From contig QHYK01000076.1 in NCBI GenBank assembly GCA_003224085.1, positions 1 to 64,000 on the forward strand: a stretch of DNA of 64,000 nt. The letters are read 5' to 3'. A program made the position numbers and the translations under genes. The notes beneath the pieces were generated by a model. That model made no database searches and was not told the origin of the DNA. It saw only the letters and a list, made by a program, of their open reading frames with translations. Shown here piece by piece: positions 44,916-54,541 of the stretch (positions are counted from its first letter, which is position 1; every line of letters starts with the position of its first letter). This stretch comes from Acidobacteriota bacterium. GTDB lineage: Bacteria; Acidobacteriota; Terriglobia; Acidiferrales; UBA7541.

Positions 44916-46163
44916 ATGACACAAGAGAAGCGCTGGGTAGTTACAGCTATTGCTGTCGTGGGCGCGTTGTTGGCGTGGCGATGGATCAGCCGCGCTCCTA
45001 CGAATGCGGATGATCGTGAACGCGCAGCTTCGTCGGCGGATCCTCCCGCCGCCGTTACCCGCGTCGAGCGACGAACCATCGCCAACACTCTGAAAATCTC
45101 AGGCGAGTTCAAGCCTTTTCAAGACGTCGACGTCCACGCCAAAGTCGCCGGCTATATCAAGACCATTTATGTGGACGTGGGCTCTCATGTGAAGCAGGGC
45201 CAGGCGCTGGCCATTCTGGAGGTTCCCGAATTAGCCGCCCAGCTTTCCGGGGCCGACGCCGCAGTTCGCCGCGCGAATGAGGAAATTGGCCGCGCTCAGG
45301 GCGATCTCGAGCGCGCAAAATCCTCCCACGCGGCGGCTCATTTGGCCTCTAAACGCCTCGGCAACGCCGCCAAGACGCGCGAAGGCCTGGTGGCCCAGCA
45401 GGAACTCGACGACGCCCAGGCCAAGGACTTGGAAGCCGAAGCGCAAGTTGCCAGTGCAAAAGCGGCGCATTCCGCTGCCGAGCAGGAACTGGAAGTCGCG
45501 CAGGCCAATCAAAAACAAGTGGCTGCCCTCTCGGGTTACACGCAAATTACGGCGCCTTTCGCTGGCGTGGTGACCAATCGCTTCGCCGACACGGGCGCTC
45601 TGGTTGCCGCCGGAACTTCTTCGAGCACCCAGGCCACACCCGTTGTTCGTCTCGCTCAAATCTCCGTTCTGCGTCTCGTATTGCCGGTTCCTGAATCCGT
45701 GGCCGCGCAAATTCATCTTCATGACCCGGTCAAGGTTCACGTACAGGCGTTGAACGAGGACATTCTGGGGCGCGTCTCTCGTTTTGCCGATTCCCTCGAT
45801 CTGCAGACCCGCACCATGCAGACCGAAATCGATTGCGACAACCGCGATGGCCGCTTGATGCCCGGAATGTACACGGAATCCGAGCTCTCTCTACATCAGA
45901 AGCCAAACGCGCTCACGATTCCTTTGGAAGCCGTTGTGCGCAACGGCGAGGATGCCACCGTCCTCGCACTCAATTCGCAAAACGTCCTCGACGAACGCCA
46001 CGTCAAGCTCGGTCTCGAAGACAATTCGCACGTCGAAGTTCTCTCCGGTCTCTCGGAAGGCGAACGCCTGGTGATCGGCAATCGCAGCCAGTTTCATTCC
46101 GGCCAGAGGGTCCAGCCCAAAATCGTTAGCGCGCAAGAAAACACTCCGGCGGGAGGAAACTGA
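44916..46163 (+). CDS. RND efflux periplasmic adaptor (HlyD/MFP family)
   Basis: About 415 residues. One N-terminal helix or signal (VVTAIAVVGALLAW) anchors a membrane-fusion protein: beta-barrel and lipoyl parts (KVAGYIKTIYVDVGSHVKQGQALAILEVPEL), a long alpha-hairpin with Ala/Glu-rich heptads (about 105-195), then YTQITAPFAGVVTNRFADTGALV. It would bridge the inner-membrane pump and the TolC-like channel. Its TGA overlaps the transporter ATG as TGATG, so the three are co-translated. Confidence 0.92.
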   Translation: MTQEKRWVVTAIAVVGALLAWRWISRAPTNADDRERAASSADPPAAVTRVERRTIANTLKISGEFKPFQDVDVHAKVAGYIKTIYVDVGSHVKQGQALAILEVPELAAQLSGADAAVRRANEEIGRAQGDLERAKSSHAAAHLASKRLGNAAKTREGLVAQQELDDAQAKDLEAEAQVASAKAAHSAAEQELEVAQANQKQVAALSGYTQITAPFAGVVTNRFADTGALVAAGTSSSTQATPVVRLAQISVLRLVLPVPESVAAQIHLHDPVKVHVQALNEDILGRVSRFADSLDLQTRTMQTEIDCDNRDGRLMPGMYTESELSLHQKPNALTIPLEAVVRNGEDATVLALNSQNVLDERHVKLGLEDNSHVEVLSGLSEGERLVIGNRSQFHSGQRVQPKIVSAQENTPAGGN

Positions 46164-49100
46164 TGTCTGGGTTCGCGATCCGCTATCCCTATTTCATCAC
46201 CGTAATTTGTCTGGTCATCGCCATTGTCGGCACCGTTACGCTCGTTCGCATGCCCGTGGATCTGTTTCCCCCCATCAACATCCCGGTTGTCGTCGTCGCC
46301 ACGTTTTATTCCGGCATGCCTCCCGAACAGATGGAAACGAACATCACCAATCCTTTCGAGCGCTGGTTCACCCTCGCTAGCGGCGTAGATCACATCGAAT
46401 CCCGCTCGCTCCCCGGCGTCAGCCTCATCAAAATGTACTTTCAACCAGGCACCAACGCCGACGCCGACCTCAGCACTGTCTCCAATCTCGCGATGGCCGA
46501 CCTCCGCCGCCTCCCTCCCGGGACGCTTCCTCCTGTCGTTCTCAAGTTCGACGCCTCTAGCCTTCCGGTTTGCCTCATTACCCTCAAGGGCCAGGGCCTC
46601 AACGAAACGCAGCTGCAAGACCTCGGCCGCTTCAACGTACGAAATCAAATCGCCAACGTACCCGGCGCTTCCGTTCCTCAGCCCTTCGGCGGGCGCTATC
46701 GGCAAATCATGGTTTACGTCGATCCGCTAAAACTCCAGGCCCACCAATTGAGCCCCATGGACGTCGTGCGTGAAGTCAACGACGCCAACCTGATTCTTCC
46801 TGCTGGCGACGTGAAAATCGGTCCCTACGACTACAACCTCTATTCCAACAGCCAGGCGCCCTCGGCGTCCGACATCAACACCATGCCGCTCAAGTCCGTC
46901 GGTCAGACACAGGCCTCCGTCCTTGTCGGCGATGTCGGCAAAGCCGTGGACGCGCAGGCCATCCAAACCAACATCGTTCGCGTGGACGGCCAGCGCTCTG
47001 TGTATCTGCCGATTCTCAAACAGGGCGGCGACACCAACACGATTGCTGTCGTCGACGGCATCCAGGACGCTCTTCAGCACCTTGTTGACATTCCCAAGCA
47101 GTTGATTCCCAAAGTTGTTTTCGACCAATCTCTCTTTGTCAAGACCGCCATCTCCAACGTTCTTCGCGAAGGCGGCATGGGCCTGGTTCTCACGGGATTA
47201 ATGGTTCTGCTCTTTCTCGGCAGCCTTCGCGCCACCGCTGCCGTGTTTCTCTCCATCCCACTTTCAGCGTTGGCCGCGTTTCTTGCTTTAGGTGGAGGCG
47301 GCGGCAGCGTCAACACCATGGTCCTCGGCGGACTCGCGCTCGCCTTTTCCCGATTGATCGACAACTCTGTCATCGTCCTTGAAAATATCTTTCGCCACCT
47401 CGAATTGGGCGAAACTCCCGAGCTGGCCGCCGAACGCGGTGGTCAGGAAGTTGGCCTCGCCGTCCTCGCCGCCACTCTGACCACTTCCGTGGTGTTTTTC
47501 CCGGTCGTGTTTCTTTATGGCGTCAGCCGCTTCCTTTTCGTCGCTCTGGCTCTCGCCGTTGTTCTCTCGCTGTTTGCTTCCTATTTCGTCGCCATGTCCG
47601 TCGTTCCGCTTTTCTGCGCGAAATGGATCAGGCAGCGCCAGGCCGATGAAGAGCTGGGGGACACTTTCACCTGGCGCTGGGACGGCATCGGCAAGATGTT
47701 CAATTTCTATTTCAAAAAAATGTTGGAGAAGTACGACCGCACTCTGGCCACCGCGCTCACCAAGCCCGCTGCCACCGCGGTTGTCCTTGCCGGAATTTCT
47801 CTCCTGTGTCTCGCCCTCTATCCTTTTCTCGGTGTCTGTTTTTTCCCGCGCACCGACCCCGGCCAATTCGTCATCAACGTGAAAGCTCCCTCCGGCACGC
47901 GCGTCGAATTGACCGAAGATTACGTCAAGCAAGTCGAACAAATCATCCGCCATGTCGTTCCCCCGAGCGAACTGCAAATCATCGTCTCCAATATCGGCAT
48001 CACCACCGATTTTTCGGCAATCTATACGCCAAACTCCGCGCCCCACACCGCCTTTGTCCAGGTCAGTCTAAAGGAAGACCACAAAGTCGGCAGTTACGAA
48101 TACATGCGCCGCGTCCGCGAACAATTAGGCGAAAAGCTCCCCCAGCTCGGCACCTATTTCCAATCCGGCGGCTTGGTGGACGCGGTCATCAATCTCGGCC
48201 TTCCCGCGCCCATCGACATTCAGGTCAGCGGCAACAATCTCGGCAGTGTCTACAACACCGCCGCCAAGCTTGCCCAGCCCGTACGCCAGGTCAAAGACGT
48301 CAACGACGTTCTCATTCCCCAGGACATCGACTACCCCGCCCTCGAACTCGACGTCGATCGTGAAAAAGCCGGCCTCCTTGGCCTCTCCCAAAAAGAAATC
48401 GTCGACAACGTCATCACCGCGCTCACTTCCAACGGCATGATCGCACCGAATTATTGGATTGATCCCCGGAGCGGCAATCCCTACCTGCTCACCGTGCAGT
48501 ATCCCGAAGACGCCGTCAAAACCGTAACGGACCTCAAGCAGATTCCTCTGCGGGGCGTGAAAAGTTCTCAGCCCACTTTCCTTGACTCCGTCGTCAAAGT
48601 GAAAACCATTCCGTCCCCCACCGAAGTCGACCACTATCAACTCTTCCGGGTCGTGGATGTCTACGTTTCCCCCAAAACCGAGGATCTGGGCGCGGTCACC
48701 CACGAAGTCGATGACATCATCAAAAAAACTCCGCTTCCTGCGGGAGTCCGTGTCCAGCTTCGCGGTTCCGTCCAGGGCATGCGCTCCTCCTTCCGCAGCT
48801 TCGGCATGGGCCTCATTTTGTCGGTTGTCCTGGTCTACTTGATTCTCGTCGCTCAATTTGCTTGCTGGGAGGACCCGTTCATCATTCTCCTCGCCATTCC
48901 TCCAGGCCTTGCGGGCGTGCTCTTGTTTCTTCTCGCCACCCACACCACCCTTAACGTGATGTCTTTGATGGGCGTGGTCATGATGGTCGGCATTGTCGTT
49001 TCAAACAGCATTCTGATTGTCGAGTTCGCTCGCCATCTCCACCACGATGGCAAGCCCATAGGAGAAGCCGCATCGCTTGCTTCCCGCATGCGTCTTCGCC

Positions 49101-49303
49101 CCATCCTGATGACTTCGCTCGCCACCGTTCTCGGCATGATTCCCATGGCCATCGGCGCCGAGCCCGGCAGCGAACAGTACGCGCCTCTCGCTCGCGCCAT
49201 CATCGGCGGCTTGTTGGTTTCCGTCGTCGTTACCGTCTACCTCGTTCCGGCGGTCTACCTCCTGGTGCACGGAAGAGAAGAAGCCCGGGCGGTGCGGCCG
49301 TGA
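46163..49303 (+). CDS. RND efflux transporter, AcrB/HAE1-like
   Basis: 1046 residues with the 12-helix RND layout: helix 1 (PYFITVICLVIAIVGTV), two large periplasmic domains, and helices 4 and 10 around LALAFSRLIDNSVIVLEN and SNSILIVEFARH. In AcrB helix 4 has the proton-relay pair Asp407-Asp408 and helix 10 has Lys940; here these positions read Asp-Asn and Ser by my alignment, so only one acidic residue remains. It forms an operon with the adaptor and TolC-like genes. Substrate unknown; the subfamily is often seen in Acidobacteria and related phyla. Confidence 0.92.
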   Translation: MSGFAIRYPYFITVICLVIAIVGTVTLVRMPVDLFPPINIPVVVVATFYSGMPPEQMETNITNPFERWFTLASGVDHIESRSLPGVSLIKMYFQPGTNADADLSTVSNLAMADLRRLPPGTLPPVVLKFDASSLPVCLITLKGQGLNETQLQDLGRFNVRNQIANVPGASVPQPFGGRYRQIMVYVDPLKLQAHQLSPMDVVREVNDANLILPAGDVKIGPYDYNLYSNSQAPSASDINTMPLKSVGQTQASVLVGDVGKAVDAQAIQTNIVRVDGQRSVYLPILKQGGDTNTIAVVDGIQDALQHLVDIPKQLIPKVVFDQSLFVKTAISNVLREGGMGLVLTGLMVLLFLGSLRATAAVFLSIPLSALAAFLALGGGGGSVNTMVLGGLALAFSRLIDNSVIVLENIFRHLELGETPELAAERGGQEVGLAVLAATLTTSVVFFPVVFLYGVSRFLFVALALAVVLSLFASYFVAMSVVPLFCAKWIRQRQADEELGDTFTWRWDGIGKMFNFYFKKMLEKYDRTLATALTKPAATAVVLAGISLLCLALYPFLGVCFFPRTDPGQFVINVKAPSGTRVELTEDYVKQVEQIIRHVVPPSELQIIVSNIGITTDFSAIYTPNSAPHTAFVQVSLKEDHKVGSYEYMRRVREQLGEKLPQLGTYFQSGGLVDAVINLGLPAPIDIQVSGNNLGSVYNTAAKLAQPVRQVKDVNDVLIPQDIDYPALELDVDREKAGLLGLSQKEIVDNVITALTSNGMIAPNYWIDPRSGNPYLLTVQYPEDAVKTVTDLKQIPLRGVKSSQPTFLDSVVKVKTIPSPTEVDHYQLFRVVDVYVSPKTEDLGAVTHEVDDIIKKTPLPAGVRVQLRGSVQGMRSSFRSFGMGLILSVVLVYLILVAQFACWEDPFIILLAIPPGLAGVLLFLLATHTTLNVMSLMGVVMMVGIVVSNSILIVEFARHLHHDGKPIGEAASLASRMRLRPILMTSLATVLGMIPMAIGAEPGSEQYAPLARAIIGGLLVSVVVTVYLVPAVYLLVHGREEARAVRP

Positions 49304-50637
49304 TTCGTCCAACCGGTTGCATTTCGCTGTTGCTCGCGGTCACCTGCAGCTTCGCCAAAGCGCAAGCGCCCGCGGACCCAGGGAACGCCCCAGCCTCGAC
49401 ACAAACCGCGCCTTCCGGCCCGCCTCTCACCTTGGCGCAAGCCGAAGCCACAGCCATCAAGAACAATCCTCAAATCACCATCGGCCGCCTGCGTGCCCTC
49501 GCTGCGCAGCAATATGTCCGCGAATCGCGCTCCGCTCTCTTGCCCAATGCCTACTTGAGCTTGACTGCCGTGGACTCCAATCCTGGCAGCCGCCTCGCTG
49601 CCGGTTTCCTCAACAATCCCATCCTTTTCCCGCGTGCTGCCGAAGGCGCCTCCGTCGGCCAACTCGTTACGGATTTTGGCCGCACCACCAACCTGCTTTC
49701 CAGTTCCCAATTCGCCGCCAAAGCCGAGGATCAAAATGCCGCCGCTACCCGCGCGGACATTCTCTTGGCCGTCGACCAGGCCTTCTACAATTCGCTGGAC
49801 ACGCAAGCCCTCGCGCGCGTCGCGGAACAGACCGTGGAAGCCCGGCAAACCCTCGTCGATAAAGTCCAGGCTCTCACCGACGCGAAACTCAAGTCCGAAT
49901 TGGATCTCAGCTTCGCCAAAGTCGAACTCGCGCGCGCCAAACTTCTCTTGCTCGAATCGCGCAACAACTTTCAAGCTGCTCTCGCCGGCCTTTCCGCAAT
50001 TCTCGGTTATCCCAGCGAACAGAATTTCCAGCTCGTCGAAGAAACTACTCCCCGCACTCCGCCCGCTCCCGACGTACAGCCCCTCATTCAACAAGCCTTG
50101 CAACAACGTCCGGAAATCAAGGCGTTGCAGTTGGAAGTCCAGTCGGCCCGGAAATTCGCCGGCGCCGAGCACGATCTCTGGCGCCCCACCGTCGCCGCTC
50201 TCGGCGCGGTCGGGGAAGCGCCTGTGCGCGACAACCACATTCCCAACTGGTACGGCGCCGTCGGCGTTAACGTCAACATCCCCGTCTTCAACGGTTTCCT
50301 TTACAGCGCGCGCGCCAAAGCCGCCGACCTCCAAACGGAAGTCGATCGCCAGAAACTCGCCGATCTCCGCAACACGATCGCCCGCGACGTGCGTGTCGCC
50401 TGGCAAGACACCAACCGCGCTTACGAGCGCCTTTCCCTCACCCAACAGCTTCGCCGGCAGGCCATCCTGGCCCTCGAACTCGCCCAAGCCCGCTACAACC
50501 TCGGCCTCGGCTCCATTGTCGAATTCACCCAGGCCGAACTGCAGAAAACCGAAGCCGACATCGCCGACGCCGACGCCACCTACCAATATCGCTTGACCCA
50601 GATGGTTCTCGCCTTTACCATTGCCGCACCGAAATAG
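49300..50637 (+). CDS. TolC-family outer-membrane efflux channel
   Basis: 445 residues. Signal segment (CISLLLAVTCSFAKAQ), then two outer-membrane-efflux repeats; typical pieces are LTLAQAEATAIKNNPQI, helical coiled segments (LDTQALARVAEQTVEARQ) and ARYNLGLGSIVEFTQAEL near the C-terminus. It should form the channel for the adaptor and pump. GTG start overlapping the transporter stop as GTGA, so start is well fixed. No lipobox Cys at the signal end. Confidence 0.92.
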   Translation: MIRPTGCISLLLAVTCSFAKAQAPADPGNAPASTQTAPSGPPLTLAQAEATAIKNNPQITIGRLRALAAQQYVRESRSALLPNAYLSLTAVDSNPGSRLAAGFLNNPILFPRAAEGASVGQLVTDFGRTTNLLSSSQFAAKAEDQNAAATRADILLAVDQAFYNSLDTQALARVAEQTVEARQTLVDKVQALTDAKLKSELDLSFAKVELARAKLLLLESRNNFQAALAGLSAILGYPSEQNFQLVEETTPRTPPAPDVQPLIQQALQQRPEIKALQLEVQSARKFAGAEHDLWRPTVAALGAVGEAPVRDNHIPNWYGAVGVNVNIPVFNGFLYSARAKAADLQTEVDRQKLADLRNTIARDVRVAWQDTNRAYERLSLTQQLRRQAILALELAQARYNLGLGSIVEFTQAELQKTEADIADADATYQYRLTQMVLAFTIAAPK

Positions 50638-50959
50638 GCCTTGCCCCGGCGGAACGGAAAGGAAAGTTCGCCTCAGGGAGTTTGCGGATGGCTTGGCTCT
50701 TCGTACAACTGATGCGCGGCCGAAGCGTTTCCCGGACTGTACAGCTTCCGCCGGTTTTGGCCCCCGCCTGTTGTTGCTGATCCTCTGACAATCTCGCAAC
50801 TTCTTGTGCGTCAATGGTTTGCTGTGAAGCGTTCCCGTTCGTTACAGGATATTCACAATCAGTTGACGCAATTGTAAAAAGGCCTCTTTACCTTTTCCCG
50901 CAGGGTGACACGCCCAATTTTTCGGTCGCACTTCGACTTTTGCTCTAAAGAGAGAGGAA
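50638..50959 (+). other. Intergenic region with the probable porin promoter
   Basis: A 322-base gap. TTGACG at 50863-50868 is a fair -35 element, but the -10 at the proper distance is unclear. The sequence GTTACAGGATATTCACA upstream looks like partial direct repeats and could be an operator; it is not a clear Pho box. AGAGAGGAA lies just before the porin ATG. Remaining bases hold no gene. Confidence 0.4.
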
Positions 50960-52981
50960 ATGAAAAACTTAGCTGCACTCATACTGTCGCTATTCCTCGC
51001 CACGGGAATGGCTTTCGCTGATACTCCCAAGGACTCGGCTCCGCAACCCGCCAAGGCTCCGGCTAAACCCAAGGCCGCCAAGAAGGCGGAGAAATCCGAC
51101 CCGGCGCTTGCTGCTGAGATCGAAGAACTCCGGCAGGCCATTCAGTCCCAGCAAGAACAGCTTCAATTGCTTAAGGAAGAATTGGCCAAACGCGATCGCC
51201 AGATTGACCAGGCGCGGGAGGCCGCTGCCGCCGCCAATGCCCGTGCGGCCGAAGCCAGCACCAAGGCTGTGGAAGCCGTCAATTCCTCCGTAGAAGCAAG
51301 AACCACGACGGCGACGCTCCGCACCACGGTAAGCGATTTGAAGGCCAGCACCGAAGTTCTCAAGACCACCGTGGCCAACAACGAAGCCCAAGCTGAGAAG
51401 GCTGCCGAAGAAGGCCCTAACACCATCAAGTACAAGGGAGTCAACATCACGCCGGGCGGCTTTGTTGAGGCGGCCACGGTTTTCCGCAACCGCGCCACCA
51501 GCGCCGACATCAATACACCATTTAACAGCATCCCCTACCCGGGAAACTCCCTGGCCAAGGTGACGGAGAACAATTTTACCGCTCGCCAGAGCCGCTTGAC
51601 CCTGTTGGGAGAATCCAAAGTCGGCGCTGCCAAGCTTACCGGCTATTTTGAGATGGACTTCCTCGGAGCCGGCACCACTTCCAACAACCGCCAGAGCAAC
51701 AGCTACGTTTTCCGACAGCGGCAGATCTGGGGCCAGGCAGCCTTCGACCATGGCATCAGCGTCACTGCCGGTCAGATGTGGAGTCTCGCCACCGAGAACC
51801 GCAAGGGCATTCAGAACCGTGGAGAAGCTTTGCCCATGATGATCGACCCCCAATACGTCGTGGGCTTCACTTGGCAGCGCGCCTATGGCTTCCGCGTCGT
51901 CAAGGACTTCGGCGGCAAGTTCGCGGTAGGCATTTCCGTCGAGGGTCCGCAAGCCACCGTTGGCGGCCGCGGATTCACTTCGTACCAGAATACTTCCGCG
52001 AACGGAACCGTTACCGCTTCGCAGAACTTCTTCATCAACGCTCCTGGAGCTGGCGGTGGTCTCTATAACGCGTTCGACGCAACCGGCTACACGGTGAACA
52101 AAGCCCCGGATCTCATTTTCAAAGCCGCCGCGGATCCTGGCTTTGGCCACTACGAGGTCTTTGGCCTCCTCAGCACCTTCCGCAACCGCATCTTCCCCTG
52201 CGCGGTAGTCAGCCCCAATGCTGGCGCCAATGTTGTGTACACGGCGGGAAGCCAGGTGACTTGCCAAGGCCAGACTCCCGGGACGGCAACAATTACCACG
52301 CCGAACGGCGCCGGCGCTTTCAACGACACGCGCACCGGCGGGGGTGGCGGTGCCAGCGCTCATTTCCAGCTGTTTAGTAAAAAGGTCGATTTCGGCGTGA
52401 AGGGCGTTGCCGGAGACGGCATCGGCCGGTTCGGCTCCTCCCAGCTTCCTGACCTCACCTTCCGCCCCGGCGGCACACAAGCTTTGATCCGCACCGCTCA
52501 CGGCTTGGGTGTCCTCGAATTCCATCCCGATCCCAAGCTGGACGTTTACCTGTACTATGGCGGCGAATATGCCTGGCGCGCCGGCTATGCGGGGTATACA
52601 ACCGTGCGCATTACCAACTCGCCGGCAATTCCGGCGCAGAACGGCAACCCTGCTTACTCCGGCGTGGCTAGCGTAGCTGTAACCAGCACCACCGGCGGCT
52701 ACGGCCATATCGCAGCGAACAACAGCGGGTGCTCAACAGAAACCGCACCAACAGGTTCTTTCACCCCGGGAGGTGGCGGAACATGCGCTGGCGATACTCG
52801 CCTTATCGAGGAAGGCACCCTTGGCTTCTGGCATAAATTCTACCAGGGCCCCAAGGGCGGCATGCGCTGGGGCCTCGCGTACTCTTACATCACCAGGACC
52901 GCTTGGTCCGGCGCCGCCAGCAACACGCCCAAGGCCGTGGACAACATGCTCTGGACCGCTTTCCGCTATTACCTGCCTTAG
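50960..52981 (+). CDS. Coiled-coil porin-like outer-membrane protein
   Basis: 673 residues: a signal peptide (NLAALILSLFLATGMAFA), an Ala/Lys/Pro-rich linker, a long coiled coil (about 48-150, heptads such as LRQAIQSQQEQLQLLKEELAKRDRQ), then a beta-barrel with porin-like strands (YFEMDFLGAGTTSNN, GVLEFHPDPKLDVYLYYGGEYAWRAGYAGY) ending AFRYYLP. Coiled-coil N-termini on porins may contact peptidoglycan. A strong terminator follows. Substrate cannot be told; nearness to the phosphate genes allows phosphate entry only as a guess. The C-terminal residue is Pro rather than the usual Phe. Confidence 0.85.
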   Translation: MKNLAALILSLFLATGMAFADTPKDSAPQPAKAPAKPKAAKKAEKSDPALAAEIEELRQAIQSQQEQLQLLKEELAKRDRQIDQAREAAAAANARAAEASTKAVEAVNSSVEARTTTATLRTTVSDLKASTEVLKTTVANNEAQAEKAAEEGPNTIKYKGVNITPGGFVEAATVFRNRATSADINTPFNSIPYPGNSLAKVTENNFTARQSRLTLLGESKVGAAKLTGYFEMDFLGAGTTSNNRQSNSYVFRQRQIWGQAAFDHGISVTAGQMWSLATENRKGIQNRGEALPMMIDPQYVVGFTWQRAYGFRVVKDFGGKFAVGISVEGPQATVGGRGFTSYQNTSANGTVTASQNFFINAPGAGGGLYNAFDATGYTVNKAPDLIFKAAADPGFGHYEVFGLLSTFRNRIFPCAVVSPNAGANVVYTAGSQVTCQGQTPGTATITTPNGAGAFNDTRTGGGGGASAHFQLFSKKVDFGVKGVAGDGIGRFGSSQLPDLTFRPGGTQALIRTAHGLGVLEFHPDPKLDVYLYYGGEYAWRAGYAGYTTVRITNSPAIPAQNGNPAYSGVASVAVTSTTGGYGHIAANNSGCSTETAPTGSFTPGGGGTCAGDTRLIEEGTLGFWHKFYQGPKGGMRWGLAYSYITRTAWSGAASNTPKAVDNMLWTAFRYYLP

Positions 52982-53023
52982 TCCAGGACAGGCAATTGCG
53001 GCCCATCCCTCCCCGGGGGAAGG

Positions 53024-53057
53024 AAAAAGGGCGGCTCCTCACCGAGCCGCCCTTTTT
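53024..53057 (+). terminator. Strong rho-independent terminator after the porin
   Basis: AAAAAGGGCGGCTC (53024-53037) pairs perfectly with GAGCCGCCCTTTTT (53044-53057) across a 6-base loop: a 14-bp stem with T-run on the 3' side, 43 bases past the porin stop. The A-run on the 5' side makes it usable from both strands. Confidence 0.92.
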
Positions 53058-53254
53058 CCGTCATGCTATTGCATTTTTTGCCCGCCCTCTCCCCTGCTGG
53101 TCACTTTTGGCCATTGCCCATGGCGACCCTCACGCGAGGGTTGTCGGGTTGCATCTTGGGGAGCAGGCTTGAGCAGGATTGGGCATGGAAACGCCCCTAA
53201 AGTGAGTGGATTGAGCGTAGGCTGCTGCCACAACATGACAGAACAGGCCGACAG

Positions 53255-54145
53255 ATGAAAGGTTTGCGCGGCGGTTGCGGTGCCCGGCGAGCGCTCTTGC
53301 TGGCTGCGGCATCGCTGTTTCCGGTGCCGGCGGACTTCGCCCAAGGCGCGGAGCCGGAACCGGCAATCTTGCACGCCAATACCCTGGCGGCCTTTGATCG
53401 TTACGTCAAGCTGACCGAAACCCGCAACTCGGAGGAACTTGAACGCGGGAAGGACTTGCTGTGGACTGACGAACTGCCCGTCCTGGAGCGCACGGAAGCT
53501 TATGCGGCGCTGAAGCGCGGCGAAGTGAAGATGAAGAAACTAGAGATGCTGGACGGCGCAAGACCCATCCCATGCCCCGGAGGCATGATCCATCACTGGA
53601 CCGGCGTGGTTTTCATTCCAGGAGCCAAACTCGACGATGTCTTGAGCATACTGAACGATTACGACAAGCACTGGCTGTATTTTGGGCCGGATGTCGAGCG
53701 CTCAAAGATTGAATCGCGCAATGGAGATCACTTCCACGTGTTCCTGCGGTTTCGCCGGCACAAAGTAGTCACCATCGTGCTCAATACCAAACATGAAATC
53801 GAGTATTTCCATGACGGGCCCGGGCGCGCGCACAGCCGAAGTTCCGCCGTGCGCATCGCCGAAGTCGAAAACGCGGGCAAAAGCAATGAGCGCGAGAAAG
53901 CGCCGGGGGACGATGGCGGATTCCTGTGGCGCATGGAAACGTGGTGGCGTATGGAAGAGCGCGACGGCGGCGTCTATGTCCAGAGCGAAGTCGTTTCCTT
54001 GACCCGCGACATTCCTGTTTTGCTTAGGTGGATGATCGAACCCTTCATCACCAGCATCCCGAAAGAAACTCTAACGGCCACGCTCGTCGCAACGCGCAAA
54101 GCCGTGCAACGGCGCATGGCAAACGATGAAAGCCAGTCTCTGTAA
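53255..54145 (+). CDS. Exported SRPBCC-like hypothetical protein
   Basis: 296 residues. Signal peptide (ALLLAAASLFPVPADFAQG) and a mature domain whose middle (HWTGVVFIPGAKLDDVLSILNDYDKHWLYFGPDVERSKI, HFHVFLRFRRHKVVTIVLNTKHEIEYF) looks like the START/SRPBCC fold, which binds lipophilic ligands in a deep pocket. The acidic/Trp patch WRMETWWRMEERDGGVYVQSEVV follows. No closer family recognised. It is monocistronic between a terminator upstream and a convergent cluster. Conserved domain assignment by eye. Confidence 0.65.
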   Translation: MKGLRGGCGARRALLLAAASLFPVPADFAQGAEPEPAILHANTLAAFDRYVKLTETRNSEELERGKDLLWTDELPVLERTEAYAALKRGEVKMKKLEMLDGARPIPCPGGMIHHWTGVVFIPGAKLDDVLSILNDYDKHWLYFGPDVERSKIESRNGDHFHVFLRFRRHKVVTIVLNTKHEIEYFHDGPGRAHSRSSAVRIAEVENAGKSNEREKAPGDDGGFLWRMETWWRMEERDGGVYVQSEVVSLTRDIPVLLRWMIEPFITSIPKETLTATLVATRKAVQRRMANDESQSL

Positions 54146-54541
54146 ATGGCGCAGCAGTTAATTCGCATCGCTTGCGGGCCTCTCTAATCTGTGAACGGTT
54201 AGCTGCCGGCGGTGAGCTTTTTCCCGGGGGGAGCGGGAAGGGCAATTAGGCGGGTTGGGTAGCTCGCACACGACCCCTTTCGGGGCCGCTGTCCCCGCGC
54301 GGCCCCCAACCCGTTCTTGGCACGTTACGCGGGCGCTTTGCACGGCTCAATGGTTCTGCAGAGCCAGCGTACAGGGTACGGGGGTCGTAGTACGACGGGT
54401 CCATTTCTGCACCGTCGAATTTCGCTGGGGATGCCGCTAACCGGCTTAGAATTAGCTTGATAGAGAGGAAGCGAGGTATTTCAAGCCCTTGTTCATAGCT
54501 CGATGGTACTGCTTTTGCCGTTCGATTCTTGGCTTGCGAAT
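54146..54541. other. Convergent gap with nested inverted repeats
   Basis: About 400 bases without a supported gene. CGGGTTGGG (54251-54259) pairs with CCCAACCCG (54305-54313), enclosing two mutually exclusive stems: CCCC (54274-54277) with GGGG (54282-54285), and GGCCGC (54284-54289) with GCGGCC (54299-54304). There is no T-run, so it is not a plain terminator. It may be a structured RNA or a transcription-ending element for the two converging transcripts. An open frame antisense to this is not protein-like. Confidence 0.4.

Noticed and set aside
49255-50814. 519-codon minus-strand frame antisense to the TolC-like gene
   Set aside because: Glycine-rich low-complexity shadow of the TolC gene on the plus strand.
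50820-50880. Possible Pho box upstream of the porin
   Set aside because: Partial repeats only; no two CTGTCAT-like 7-mers with 4-base spacing.
50990-52708. 572-codon minus-strand frame antisense to the porin
   Set aside because: The porin has a signal peptide, coiled coil, barrel and strong terminator; the antisense frame has none.
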